A stretch of DNA of 64,000 nucleotides, taken from assembly GCF_042649045.1 (NCBI RefSeq), contig NZ_JBHSEF010000009.1, forward strand, positions 310,001 to 374,000. The letters run 5' to 3'. Position 1 is the stretch's first letter; each line of letters begins with the position of its first letter. Source of the DNA: Chryseomicrobium palamuruense. Its GTDB lineage: Bacteria; Bacillota; Bacilli; Bacillales_A; Planococcaceae. Position numbers and translations under genes: made by a program. The notes under the pieces were generated by a model, which saw only the letters and a program-made list of their open reading frames with translations, was not told the origin of the DNA and ran no database searches. Positions 16,562-25,078 of this stretch are shown piece by piece.

Positions 16562-17033
16562 GCGACACGGTCGAACCCAGGGTCGCCGAGTAGGACGGTG
16601 GGTAGGAACGCGACACGGTCGAACCCAGGGTCGCAGAGTAGGACGGTGGGTAGGAACGCGACACGGTCGAACCCAGGGTCACCGAGTAGGACAGTGGGTA
16701 GGAACGCGACACGGTCGAACCCAGGGTCGCCGAGTAGGACGGTGGGTAGGAACGCGACACGGTCGAACCCAGGGTCACCGAGTAGGACGGTGGGTAGGAA
16801 CGCGACACGGTCGAACCCAGGGTCGCCGAGTAGGACGGTGAGTAGGAACGCGACACGGTCGAACCCAGGGTCGCCGAGTAGGACAGTGGGTAGGAACGCG
16901 ACACGGTCGAACCCAGGGTCGCCGAGTAGGACGGTGGGTAGGAACGCGACACGGTCGAACCCAGGGTCACCGAGTAGGACAGTGGGTAGGAACGCGACAC
17001 GGTCGATCCCAGGGTCGCCGAGTAGGACAGCGG
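16562..17033 (+). repeat. Minisatellite, 48-bp unit, ten copies, in the metNIQ leader
   Basis: Ten units start at 16562 and every 48 bp up to 16994. Each unit is four 12-bp modules: GCGACACGGTCG, AACCCAGGGTCG, CCGAGTAGGACG, GTGGGTAGGAAC. Units differ by single changes (GTCGCC/GTCACC/GTCGCA, GACGG/GACAG). It lies between the riboswitch terminator and the metN ribosome site, so it is transcribed with metNIQ. Because 48 is a multiple of 3, at least four frames are open; I see no ribosome site or start for them and do not call a gene. Confidence 0.92.
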
Positions 17034-17061
17034 CACATAACAACAAGACCGAGGTGACAAC

Positions 17062-18075
17062 ATGATTCAAATCGAACAATTGACGAAAGTGTACAAGACG
17101 AAAAAAGGTGAGGTTCTCGGAGTGGACCATGTGGACCTGACGATAGAAAAAGGTGAAATCTTTGGCATCGTGGGTTATTCTGGCGCCGGAAAAAGCTCCT
17201 TACTGCGTTGCATCAATCTCCTGGAGCAACCAACGTCCGGAAAAGTCTGGGTGGATGGGGAAAATTTAACGAGCTTATCAGGAGAAAAACTGCGGAGAGC
17301 GCGACTGAAGATCGGGATGATTTTTCAACACTTTTATCTGATCAGTCAGAAGACGGTGGGAGAGAATATTGCGTTCGCGCTGAAAGCGGCAGGTGTAGCA
17401 GAAAAGCGACGGGCAACCCGTATTGAAGAACTACTGAAGATGGTGGGGCTCGAAGACAAGCAGCATGTGTATCCGTCACAGTTAAGTGGAGGGCAGAAGC
17501 AGCGTGTGGGGATTGCACGGGCACTGGCGAATAATCCGAAAGTGTTGCTGTGTGATGAAGCCACGTCCGCACTGGATCCGAAGACGACGTTATCGATTTT
17601 ACATTTACTGAAAAAAATCAACCGAGAACTCGGGATTACGATTGTCCTTATCACGCATGAGATGCATGTCGTGAAAGAAATCTGCGACCGGATGGCTGTC
17701 ATGCAGCAGGGGAAAGTGATTGAAGAAGGCAGTGTGTATCAGATGTTTGCGGAACCGAAAGAAGCGCTCACCCAAGAATTCATTGCGAGTGTCGTGAATT
17801 ACAGGTTGCCACCGCATATTCTGCGGGACGTGCAGGGACAAATTTTAAAACTCCTCTTTAAAGGAGATGTGGCCAGCCAAGGCGTCATTGCCGATACGGT
17901 CCGAAAATTTGAGCTCGCTGCCAACTTCCTGCACGGGTCCATTGACTACATTCAGGAAAAGCCGCTCGGTGTGTTTCTGCTAGAAGTCCAAGGGCGGGAA
18001 GAGGATATCGAGCGGGCGAAGCAGTATTTCCTAGAGCGCGATGTAGAAGTGGAGGTGCTGCCACATGTGGTTTGA
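17062..18075 (+). CDS. metN: Methionine ABC transporter, ATP-binding protein
   Basis: A 337-residue ABC ATPase that powers uptake of methionine through MetI. Walker A is GYSGAGKSS (38-46), the signature is LSGGQKQRVGIARAL, and Walker B is VLLCDEATSALDP. The C-terminal NIL domain (about 265-337) is the methionine-sensing trans-inhibition domain of the MetN family. GAGGTGA lies 7 bases before the ATG. It is the first gene of metN-metI-metQ, read from the S-box promoter. The leader between riboswitch and start is lengthened by about 550 bases of repeats. Confidence 0.95.
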   Translation: MIQIEQLTKVYKTKKGEVLGVDHVDLTIEKGEIFGIVGYSGAGKSSLLRCINLLEQPTSGKVWVDGENLTSLSGEKLRRARLKIGMIFQHFYLISQKTVGENIAFALKAAGVAEKRRATRIEELLKMVGLEDKQHVYPSQLSGGQKQRVGIARALANNPKVLLCDEATSALDPKTTLSILHLLKKINRELGITIVLITHEMHVVKEICDRMAVMQQGKVIEEGSVYQMFAEPKEALTQEFIASVVNYRLPPHILRDVQGQILKLLFKGDVASQGVIADTVRKFELAANFLHGSIDYIQEKPLGVFLLEVQGREEDIERAKQYFLERDVEVEVLPHVV

Positions 18076-18736
18076 TATCCCTCACTTGATCTCGATGGGG
18101 CCTGACATTTGGAAAGCGTTCATCGAGACGATGCTGATGATTGGTATTTCGGTTTCGGTGGCGGTTGTGATTGGATTGCCGCTCGGCGTGTTGCTGTTTG
18201 TGACAGACCGAGGATTGATCCTGCCGAACCGGTTCATCCAGAGCACGGTCGGGTTCACGGTCAACTTAGTGCGGTCCATCCCGTACATTATTTTACTTGT
18301 TGCTCTGACACCGCTCACAGATTTGCTGGTGGGAGGTACGATTGGACCTCGTGCAGCGAGTGTGTCGCTATCGATTGCAGCAATTCCGTTTTTCGCCCGG
18401 ATTGTGGAGTCAGCGATGCGGGAGATAGATAAAGGCGTGATTGAAGCGGCGATTGCCGTAGGTGCCAGACCCCTCATGATCATTCGAGAAGTGCTTCTCC
18501 CGGAAGCGAAAACGAGTATTGTTCAAGGACTTACACTGACCGTCATCAGTCTTGTCGCGTATTCAGCGATGGCGGGTGTAGTAGGTGGTGGCGGAATCGG
18601 GGATCTTGCGATTCGGTTTGGGTACTACCGCTACGACACCACAATTATGGTCGCGACCATAGCACTCTTAGTTATTCTCGTCCAAGTCATTCAACTTGTT
18701 GGAGACTGGACGGCCAAAAAAATAGATAAACGATAA
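18065..18736 (+). CDS. metI: Methionine ABC transporter, permease
   Basis: A 223-residue inner-membrane permease with about five membrane segments. The EAA loop is seen as EAAIAVGARPLMIIREVLLPEA, the site that contacts MetN. The start lies inside the end of metN (11-base overlap) with GGAGGTG upstream, which suggests translational coupling. Confidence 0.93.
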   Translation: MWFDIPHLISMGPDIWKAFIETMLMIGISVSVAVVIGLPLGVLLFVTDRGLILPNRFIQSTVGFTVNLVRSIPYIILLVALTPLTDLLVGGTIGPRAASVSLSIAAIPFFARIVESAMREIDKGVIEAAIAVGARPLMIIREVLLPEAKTSIVQGLTLTVISLVAYSAMAGVVGGGGIGDLAIRFGYYRYDTTIMVATIALLVILVQVIQLVGDWTAKKIDKR

Positions 18737-18751
18737 AAGGAGAAATGAACG

Positions 18752-19603
18752 ATGAAAAAATGGACACTATTTGCAGCAACAGCTGCACTCACACTAGGAC
18801 TTGCCGCATGTGGAGACGATAACTCGTCTGCAACAGGAGACAACAACTCGTCCACAGCAGGAGAAGAAACGAAGGAAATCAAAGTAGGCGCAACGGCTGG
18901 TCCTTATAGCGACATGCTGTCAAAAGCCATTATTCCTCAGTTGGAAGAAAAGGGCTATGAAGTGGAACTTGTGGAATTCAGTGACTACATCCAACCGAAC
19001 AAAGCGCTTGATAATGGCGACATCGATGCGAACTTATTCCAGCATACGATTTACTTAGAAAACTTTGAAAAAGAGAACAACATGGACCTCGAAGCGCTGA
19101 AAATCGTTCCAACTGCTCCAATGGGCTTCTTCTCAAATGAATTTACGTCAGTGGAAGAGATTGCAGACGGCGCTACAATTGCGTTACCAAACGATCCTTC
19201 GAATGCAGCACGTGCCTTGCTTGCGCTTCAAGAGCAAGGGCTTATTACGATTAACCCGGACGTGGAAGAGTTAAAAGCGTCAGAAAAAGATGTGCAGGAT
19301 AACCCGAAAAACTTGGTATTCCAACCAATCGAAGCAGCTGGACTTCCACGTGCAGTTGAAAGTGCGGATCTTGCCGCAGTCCCAGGAAACTTCGCTTTAG
19401 CAGCAGGCCTTAATCTGATGGACGCACTGTTCTTAGAGAACATGCCGGACCAATACCGTAACGTGGTCGCTGTAACTGCTGAAAACAAAAATTCTCAACT
19501 TGCAAAAGACTTGATTGAAATTGTGGAATCAGAAGCATTTGAACAAGTGATTGATGAAGAATTTGAAGGCTTCGGAAAACCGGAGTGGATGGTCAACCGC
19601 TAA
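18752..19603 (+). CDS. metQ: Methionine-binding lipoprotein
   Basis: A 283-residue NlpA/MetQ lipoprotein that captures methionine outside the membrane and hands it to MetI. The signal peptide ends with lipobox L-A-A-C20, the Cys being lipidated. A short Asn/Ser-rich linker follows, then the VGATAGPYSDML and NPKNLVFQPIEAA stretches typical of MetQ. AAAGGAG precedes the ATG, 15 bases after metI. The operon ends at a strong terminator at 19635. Confidence 0.94.
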   Translation: MKKWTLFAATAALTLGLAACGDDNSSATGDNNSSTAGEETKEIKVGATAGPYSDMLSKAIIPQLEEKGYEVELVEFSDYIQPNKALDNGDIDANLFQHTIYLENFEKENNMDLEALKIVPTAPMGFFSNEFTSVEEIADGATIALPNDPSNAARALLALQEQGLITINPDVEELKASEKDVQDNPKNLVFQPIEAAGLPRAVESADLAAVPGNFALAAGLNLMDALFLENMPDQYRNVVAVTAENKNSQLAKDLIEIVESEAFEQVIDEEFEGFGKPEWMVNR

Positions 19604-19634
19604 GTAAACTGTGCCATCACGTATAGGATGATTG

Positions 19635-19666
19635 TCCCGCAGCTATAGGCTGCGGGATTTTTCTTT
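19635..19666 (+). terminator. Terminator of metNIQ
   Basis: CCCGCAGC (19636-19643) pairs with GCTGCGGG (19649-19656), followed by ATTTTTCTTTT. Confidence 0.9.
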
Positions 19667-19671
19667 TCATC

Positions 19672-19700
19672 TTGTGTATCTGGAAAGAACATAATATAAT
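19672..19700 (+). promoter_or_regulatory. Likely promoter of tdh within an inverted repeat
   Basis: TTGTGT (19672-19677), a 17-base spacer, and TATAAT (19695-19700). The -35 box is weak. An imperfect inverted repeat (AAAGAACATAATATAA at about 19684, and TTAAATAATGTTCTTT ending at about 19755) brackets the start region and could be an operator or a leader hairpin. Confidence 0.5.
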
Positions 19701-19786
19701 GACAAGTGTAAAACGGCTATTAAATCAATGTTTATATTTAAATAATGTTCTTTCTAAAAATACAATTGTAAATGAGGAGAATTCGA

Positions 19787-20737
19787 ATGAAGAAGATTAT
19801 GATTACCGGAGCACTTGGTCAAATCGGTTCAGAACTCATCACCAAATTGCGCAAAGAGTATGGCACCGACAATGTATTGGCAACCGATATTCGCCGTACT
19901 GACAGCCGGGTCGTAGAAGAAGGTCCGTTTGAAATTCTTGACGTGACGAATGCAGAAGAGATGCACCGTATTGCCAAAGATTTTGGCGCGGACACGATGA
20001 TGCACATGGCAGCCCTTCTTTCAGCTACAGCGGAAGCAAAGCCACTTCTTGCGTGGAACATCAACATGGGTGGCCTAGTGAATGCACTTGAAGTCGCGCG
20101 CGAGGAAAACATGCAATTCTTTACACCAAGTTCCATCGGTGCATTCGGTCCTTCTACACCGAAAGTGAATACACCACAAGACACCTTGCAGCGTCCGACC
20201 ACAATGTACGGTGTCAACAAAGTATCCGGAGAGCTTCTCTGCGACTACTACTTCCAGAAGTTTGGCGTGGATACACGTGGTGTACGTTTCCCAGGGTTGA
20301 TCTCTTATGAGACACTTCCGGGTGGAGGAACGACGGATTACGCAGTGGAAATTTACTACAAAGCGCTGGAACAAGGTTCATACACATCATACATTGACAA
20401 AGGCACGTTTATGGATATGATGTACATGCCAGACGCGCTTCAAGCGATTGTCGACTTGATGGAAGCGGATCTTTCGAAACTCGAACACCGCAATGCCTTC
20501 AATGTGACCGCCATGAGCTTTGACCCGGAAATGCTCGCTGCTGCGATCCGTAAAGAGCTTCCGGAATTTACACTGTCATACGACGTGGATCCAGTACGCC
20601 AAGCAATTGCTAACAGCTGGCCGGATTCGATTGATGTGTCTGCAGCGAAAGCGGAATGGGGCTTTAAAGCACAGTACGATTTAGATGCAATGACGAGAGA
20701 CATGTTCAAGCAATTACGTGCAAAACAACTACGATAA
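19787..20737 (+). CDS. tdh: L-threonine 3-dehydrogenase, SDR type
   Basis: A 316-residue extended short-chain dehydrogenase that oxidises L-threonine to 2-amino-3-oxobutyrate with NAD. The nucleotide motif is GALGQIG (8-14); the catalytic Ser lies in TPSSIGAFG (113-121) and Tyr141-x-x-x-Lys145 is in TTMYGVNK. The product is the substrate of kbl, encoded upstream on the same strand. The start at 19787 follows AGGAGA; the upstream Met has no better site. The sequence around the stop reads CGATAAGATGTGGAG, so the TAA lies in the left end of H8. Confidence 0.92.
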   Translation: MKKIMITGALGQIGSELITKLRKEYGTDNVLATDIRRTDSRVVEEGPFEILDVTNAEEMHRIAKDFGADTMMHMAALLSATAEAKPLLAWNINMGGLVNALEVAREENMQFFTPSSIGAFGPSTPKVNTPQDTLQRPTTMYGVNKVSGELLCDYYFQKFGVDTRGVRFPGLISYETLPGGGTTDYAVEIYYKALEQGSYTSYIDKGTFMDMMYMPDALQAIVDLMEADLSKLEHRNAFNVTAMSFDPEMLAAAIRKELPEFTLSYDVDPVRQAIANSWPDSIDVSAAKAEWGFKAQYDLDAMTRDMFKQLRAKQLR

Positions 20738-20796
20738 GATGTGGAGAACGCGGCTCTAGAAATTTCGCAGTGTGTTTCTGGGGTTTGCAACTCGAT
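20735..20796 (+). repeat. H hairpin element, deleted copy H8
   Basis: Left end AAGATGTGGAG and right end GCAACTCGAT, but only 62 bp. AGAAA / TTTCT still pair while the apex is lost. It begins at the tdh stop codon and lies before the tdh terminator. Confidence 0.7.
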
Positions 20797-20816
20797 TTCA
20801 TTAAGATAAACACAAG

Positions 20817-20847
20817 AAAGAGGATCCTCAAAAGGATCCTCTTTTTA
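20817..20847 (+). terminator. Terminator of tdh, the intron target site
   Basis: AAAGAGGATCC (20817-20827) pairs with GGATCCTCTTT (20834-20844), followed by TTTTA. The group II intron begins 3 bases after the T run. Confidence 0.9.
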
Positions 20848-21348
20848 TTGTGTGCCAGGCATGGCAACTATCTAGGTGGTGAAAGTCCACTGTGGGGGTA
20901 CACATCGACCAACCACTAAGGAAGCGCAAGGTACATACCGCGAGGTATGGGCTGGAGGAAGCGTGGAATAAAATCTTGGCTCGACGAACAGAAATCTGAT
21001 ACGAAGGCCTGATAAAGGGATAAGGCTCCAATGCAAGTCAAAGTCCTAAAGATGTGCGTAACTTTATTGGGTAAATCAGGCGAGTAAAAGAGGAAAGATG
21101 GTTGTCTTACCCTGGGAGGTCTTGCGGATGCACGATGTGCAGTCGAAAAAGGTTTACCGCAAGAAGTCAGCAGAAGCCATAGTAGTGGAAGTAATCCATG
21201 AAGGGCTGAACAATTTATAGTGTTTCAACGCCGCGAGTGCGTAAGGGATAGACTCCGAATGTGTTACAGGTGAAAGTATGAGCGTATCTCAAAGGACAGC
21301 CTAAACTGGAGTTATCACTTACTACGCGAGAGGAAAGGAGAAACGAGT

Positions 21349-22623
21349 GTGGAACTTTTAGAGCAAATTTTGAGTAACCATAACATGAACAAAGCCTACC
21401 TGCGTGTTTATCGGAATAAAGGTGCAAGTGGAGTAGATGGGATAACTGTGGATGAGCTGAAGGAATATCTGAAGGAGAACAAGGATGAGCTGCGCCAAAG
21501 CATCCGGACTAGAAAGTACCGGCCACAAGCTGCCTTGCGAGTGGAAATCCCTAAAGAGAACGGCAAGATGCGCCAATTGGGAATACCAACAGTAGTGGAC
21601 CGGGTGGTCCAACAGGCCATCCACCAAGTACTCAGTCCGATATTTGAGCAGCAGTTTAGCGAGCACAGTTATGGTTTCAGACCGAAAAGAAGCTGCGAGA
21701 TGGCGATTATTCAAAGCTTGGAGTATTTGAACGACGGATACGACTGGGTCGTGGACATCGACTTGGAAAGATTCTTCGATACGGTCAATCATGACAAGGT
21801 CATGCGAATCATCTCTAATACTATAGAAGATGGAGACGTGATCTCACTCATCCGGAAGTACTTGGTCAGTGGGGTCATGGTAAAGGGAAGTTATGAAGAG
21901 ACCCCTGTCGGTACTCCACAAGGGGGCAATCTCAGTCCCTTACTCAGCAACATTATGTTGAATGAACTGGACAAGGAACTCGAAAAGAGGAACCTGCGGT
22001 TTGTAAGATATGCGGACGATGCACTTATCTTCTTAAAGAGCCAAAAAGCAGCGGACCGAGTAATGAAGTCCATCGTCACATTCATTGAAGATAAGTTAGG
22101 GCTAATCGTCAACGCTGAAAAGAGCCGAATCTCTCGTCCGAAAGAACTGAAGTTCCTAGGATTCGGATACTACTATGATTTCACTGACAAGAGATACCAT
22201 GTGAAGCCCCATCAGGAATCTATGAAGAAGTTCCAAAGAAAGCTTCGACTTCTCACGAAGCGAAGTTGGAGTGTCCCACTGGACTATCGAATCGTGAAAT
22301 TAAAACAGGTCATCGTTGGCTGGGTCAACTACTTTAAAATTGCCAAGATGAAAAAATCCATGACTCGCATAGATGAGAAACTACGCTCAAGGATTCGGGT
22401 CATCATCTGGAAGCAATGGAAGATTTCGAGTAAACAAATCAAATCACTAGTCCATTTAGGAATACCAGAAGAGGAAGCCAAAGGCTTAACTTACTGTAGG
22501 AAGGGCTACCGGTTTATTGGACAATCGAAAGTTGTCCATAGAGCGCTCTCTAATAAACGATTAAAGCAGAGGGGGATTCCCTCTGCTTTAGAACGTTATC
22601 TAAAAGTTTACACTGCAATATAA
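21349..22623 (+). CDS. ltrA: Group II intron reverse transcriptase/maturase
   Basis: A 424-residue intron-encoded protein. RT motifs are in order: RTRKYRPQAALRVEIPKE, the DIDLERFFDTVNHD motif with the first metal Asp (136-149), GTPQGGNLSPLL (188-199), the catalytic YADD (221-224), and a C-terminal maturase (X) domain from about 300 containing WVNYFKIAKM. No HNH endonuclease domain follows, as usual for class C. It starts with GTG after AGGAAAGGAG. Both YADD and domain V are intact, so the intron looks active. Confidence 0.94.
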   Translation: MELLEQILSNHNMNKAYLRVYRNKGASGVDGITVDELKEYLKENKDELRQSIRTRKYRPQAALRVEIPKENGKMRQLGIPTVVDRVVQQAIHQVLSPIFEQQFSEHSYGFRPKRSCEMAIIQSLEYLNDGYDWVVDIDLERFFDTVNHDKVMRIISNTIEDGDVISLIRKYLVSGVMVKGSYEETPVGTPQGGNLSPLLSNIMLNELDKELEKRNLRFVRYADDALIFLKSQKAADRVMKSIVTFIEDKLGLIVNAEKSRISRPKELKFLGFGYYYDFTDKRYHVKPHQESMKKFQRKLRLLTKRSWSVPLDYRIVKLKQVIVGWVNYFKIAKMKKSMTRIDEKLRSRIRVIIWKQWKISSKQIKSLVHLGIPEEEAKGLTYCRKGYRFIGQSKVVHRALSNKRLKQRGIPSALERYLKVYTAI

Positions 22624-22627
22624 ATTG

Positions 22628-22662
22628 AAGCGCCGTATACGTGAACCGTACGTACGGTGTTG
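22628..22662 (+). ncRNA. Domain V of the group IIC intron
   Basis: A short hairpin in which AGCGCCGTA pairs with TACGGTGTT. The catalytic triad position reads CGC (22631-22633), the class C form, rather than AGC. It lies just after the RT stop codon. Confidence 0.8.
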
Positions 22663-22706
22663 TGAGAGGGACGAGAATAAGTATACCTTATTCTCTCTCT
22701 ACTCGA

Positions 22707-24053
22707 TTAGAATAAGATATGAGCAACCACCGCGATGATTGGGAAAGCAATTAGTGTACGTAGTAAGAAAATCATTAGTAAGTCTTTGAAGTTTACTGGA
22801 ATCTTCGAACCAAGCAACAAGCCCCCAACTTCGGACATGTAGATTAACTGGGTAACCGACATTGTCGCAATGAAGAAACGGGTCATTTCTGATTCAATAG
22901 ATTGACCTAAAATGGCAGGTAAGAACATGTCTGCAAAGCCAACTACAATGGTTGCAGCAGCTTCAGAAGCTTCTGGAAGACCTGCTAACATCAGTAAAGG
23001 TTCAAACGGCTTACCTAAAATGGTGAAGACCGACGTAAATTCAGCAAGCATGAGGGCAGTAGTACCAAAAGCAAGTACAACTGGAGCTACGCCAATATAC
23101 ATGTCTGCAACAGTTTTTAGACCATCCTTAAAGAATTTTGAAACTGAGCGATTAGCGTTCGCGGTCTCTAAGGCATTTTCAAGGCCGTACGATACAACTG
23201 AATGATGACTCGGCAACTCTTCACGAGACAAATCAAGTGGTGTGTCGTCAATATATGTCTCTGACTTTCCGCGTAGTGGATAAATTCGTGGCATGATGAG
23301 AGCTAGAATGATCCCACTTAAAATGACCGTTGCATAGAAAGGTAAGAAGTATTGGCCTAGTCCCACCTCTTCAATAACGACGATACTGAATGTAATGGAA
23401 ACGACAGAAAAAGTCGTCCCAATAATCGCGGCTTCTTTCTTCGTATAGTAACCTTGCTCGTATTGGCGTGAAGTTAAAAGGACACCGATTGTACCGTCTC
23501 CAACCCAAGAAGTGACGGCATCGACTGCTGAGCGACCTGGTAATTTGAACAACGGACGCATGACTTTTACAAGTAATGCTCCAAAGAATTCAAGTAAGCC
23601 AAAGTTTAAAAGAAGTGGAAGTAAAAGTCCGGCAAATAAGAAAATCGTAAACAGGAAAGAGACTAAACCTTCAGTAGGTTCTAAAAGTAAGCCACCTGTG
23701 TATTCATTCCAAACAGGTTCTGGTCCGATTTGGAAAATAATCATAATAGCGTAAACAAGAGCAACAATTCGAACGACTAGCCAAAAAGGAGTTACCTTAA
23801 ATAATCCTGAAGCGAAAGAATCGTCTTTAGGTCTTGCAATAAATAGGATAGATCCGATAGCAGCAATGGCTATTGTGATGAGGGCTATCCATTGAATTAT
23901 GGGTGCTAGCCAGCCAGATAAGACGTTCGCAAATGAAGCGATGGGTACACGCATCGTGTCTCCGTCAGGCAGCGGAACCATGAATAAAATAATCCCGATA
24001 ATTGAAGGGATTAAAAACAATAACCAGGTGGAAAGAGAAAATTTCTTTTTCAT
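22707..24053 (-). CDS. YjiH family membrane protein (nucleoside-recognition GATE domain)
   Basis: A 448-residue protein with about ten membrane segments. A Gate domain stretch is seen in SWVGDGTIGVLLTSRQYEQGYYTKKEAAIIGTTFSVVSI, split here only by description, and a second Gate half is near the end. This matches YjiH, part of the nucleoside-recognition/Gate superfamily with CNT transporters and spore maturation proteins; the substrate is unknown. AAAGGAGA precedes the ATG. Its stop codon touches the group II intron, so it has no terminator of its own except the intron hairpins. Confidence 0.85.
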   Translation of the reverse strand: MKKKFSLSTWLLFLIPSIIGIILFMVPLPDGDTMRVPIASFANVLSGWLAPIIQWIALITIAIAAIGSILFIARPKDDSFASGLFKVTPFWLVVRIVALVYAIMIIFQIGPEPVWNEYTGGLLLEPTEGLVSFLFTIFLFAGLLLPLLLNFGLLEFFGALLVKVMRPLFKLPGRSAVDAVTSWVGDGTIGVLLTSRQYEQGYYTKKEAAIIGTTFSVVSITFSIVVIEEVGLGQYFLPFYATVILSGIILALIMPRIYPLRGKSETYIDDTPLDLSREELPSHHSVVSYGLENALETANANRSVSKFFKDGLKTVADMYIGVAPVVLAFGTTALMLAEFTSVFTILGKPFEPLLMLAGLPEASEAAATIVVGFADMFLPAILGQSIESEMTRFFIATMSVTQLIYMSEVGGLLLGSKIPVNFKDLLMIFLLRTLIAFPIIAVVAHILF

Positions 24054-24104
24054 TGAGAGTCTCCTTTATGTAAAATCTTCGATGAAACCGTGCACTTATC
24101 ATAC

Positions 24105-24118
24105 GAAAAGCGCTTTCA
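24105..24118 (-). promoter_or_regulatory. cre-like site upstream of the YjiH gene
   Basis: On the minus strand TGAAAGCGCTTTTC is a near-palindrome that fits the CcpA cre pattern except at one of the last positions. It lies about 55 bases before the start codon. Confidence 0.35.
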
Positions 24119-24205
24119 CTTGTCTATGTAATATCCTGCCAAATATCATAAGGATTGGCGATATGCAGGGCTTTTCGAAGGGGAAATAAAGAGCACCTTA
24201 CAAAT

Positions 24206-24251
24206 AAAAGTGAATTTTTACTATTTATTTTATTTGGACAATTCACTTTTT
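24206..24251. repeat. Inverted repeat in an AT-rich intergenic gap
   Basis: AAAAGTGAATT and AATTCACTTTT are separated by 23 bases of AT-rich sequence. The gap 24054-24345 holds only this and the cre-like site. Confidence 0.5.
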
Positions 24252-24345
24252 ACACGATTTATCAAGCAATAAATATACAGTCTATGAATATATATTCATA
24301 GTTATTGAATATTTTATGGCGAGAAAATCGTGACGAAAAATAATT

Positions 24346-24371
24346 TAAAAAACCTCCGCAAAAGCGGAGGC
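24346..24371 (-). terminator. Terminator of yojF-bshB2
   Basis: On the minus strand GCCTCCGC-TTTT-GCGGAGG is followed by TTTTTT, just past the bshB2 stop codon. Confidence 0.9.
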
Positions 24372-24376
24372 CATAC

Positions 24377-25066
24377 TTATTGATACTTACTTTTCTCAAC
24401 GTCATACACAAAGAAACGCTCAAAATGGAGCCAGTTTTCAGCTTCGGGTTCACCTTCTGCAAGACGCTTTTCCATCTCCTCGAGCATCCAGGATGTCTGC
24501 GAGATGTGCGCACGCATCGCACCCATCTTTTGTTCGCGAGCCGCTGTAATATCATGAATGATGTCGGGTTCGCCAAGGTCGCCTTTCGTTGCGTTCGAGA
24601 ACGCAACAGCATAGATTTTCGGGCGGTCTTCAGCTGGAATCCGGTACACTGCACGAGACACTGCACGGGCTGTTGCCTCATGGTCCGGGTGAACGGAATA
24701 GTCCGGATAGAACGTGATGATGAGAGATGGCTTCACATCGTCAATCAAGTCGCGCACGAGACGCACCATCTTGTCATCGTCTTCAAATTCAATCGTCTTG
24801 TCCCGTAGTCCCATCATCCGTAGATCTGTAAGTCCCATGGCATCCGCCGAAGCTTGCAGTTCCTTCTTCCGGATTTGTGGAAGTGATTCTCGTGTAGCAA
24901 AAGGTGGGTTTCCTAAATTACGTCCCATTTCACCTAATGTAAGGCATGCATACGTTACAGGCACGCCTTGTTTAATGTAGGTAGAAATCGTACCGGAAAC
25001 GCCAAATGCTTCGTCATCTGGGTGGGGGAAGATCACGAGGACGGCTTGTTCAGTAGGTAAGGTCAT
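24377..25066 (-). CDS. bshB2: Bacillithiol biosynthesis deacetylase BshB2
   Basis: A 229-residue zinc-dependent LmbE-type deacetylase. It removes the acetyl group of GlcNAc-malate, the second step of bacillithiol synthesis, and may act on bacillithiol conjugates. The metal motif HPDDE is at residues 15-19 and the second zinc segment reads SVHPDHEATA. Length and the pairing with yojF match the YojG (BshB2) type rather than BshB1. AGGAGGATG precedes the ATG, 13 bases after yojF, so they form an operon. Confidence 0.93.
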   Translation of the reverse strand: MTLPTEQAVLVIFPHPDDEAFGVSGTISTYIKQGVPVTYACLTLGEMGRNLGNPPFATRESLPQIRKKELQASADAMGLTDLRMMGLRDKTIEFEDDDKMVRLVRDLIDDVKPSLIITFYPDYSVHPDHEATARAVSRAVYRIPAEDRPKIYAVAFSNATKGDLGEPDIIHDITAAREQKMGAMRAHISQTSWMLEEMEKRLAEGEPEAENWLHFERFFVYDVEKSKYQ

Positions 25067-25078
25067 CTGTCATCCTCC

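Larger units (their letters stand above)
20850..22707 (+). mobile_element. Group IIC intron
   Basis: A roughly 1.86-kb intron. The 5-prime end GTGTGCC at 20850 fits the GUGYG consensus. A structured 500-base region (domains I-III) leads to the reverse transcriptase gene in domain IV. Domain V is at 22628-22662, and a short domain VI hairpin (GAGAATAAG / CTTATTCTC) precedes the 3-prime end at about 22701-22707. Group IIC introns insert after terminator hairpins, using the stem and T run as target, which is the position here. The exact 3-prime end is uncertain by a few bases. Insertion moved the tdh terminator away from the convergent YjiH gene, whose stop codon now touches the intron. Confidence 0.92.

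Noticed and set aside
16459..17130. Long open frames with a 16-residue repeat on both strands
   Set aside because: They come from a 48-bp non-coding unit (a multiple of 3) that keeps several frames open. No ribosome site, and related arrays elsewhere have other periods and frames.
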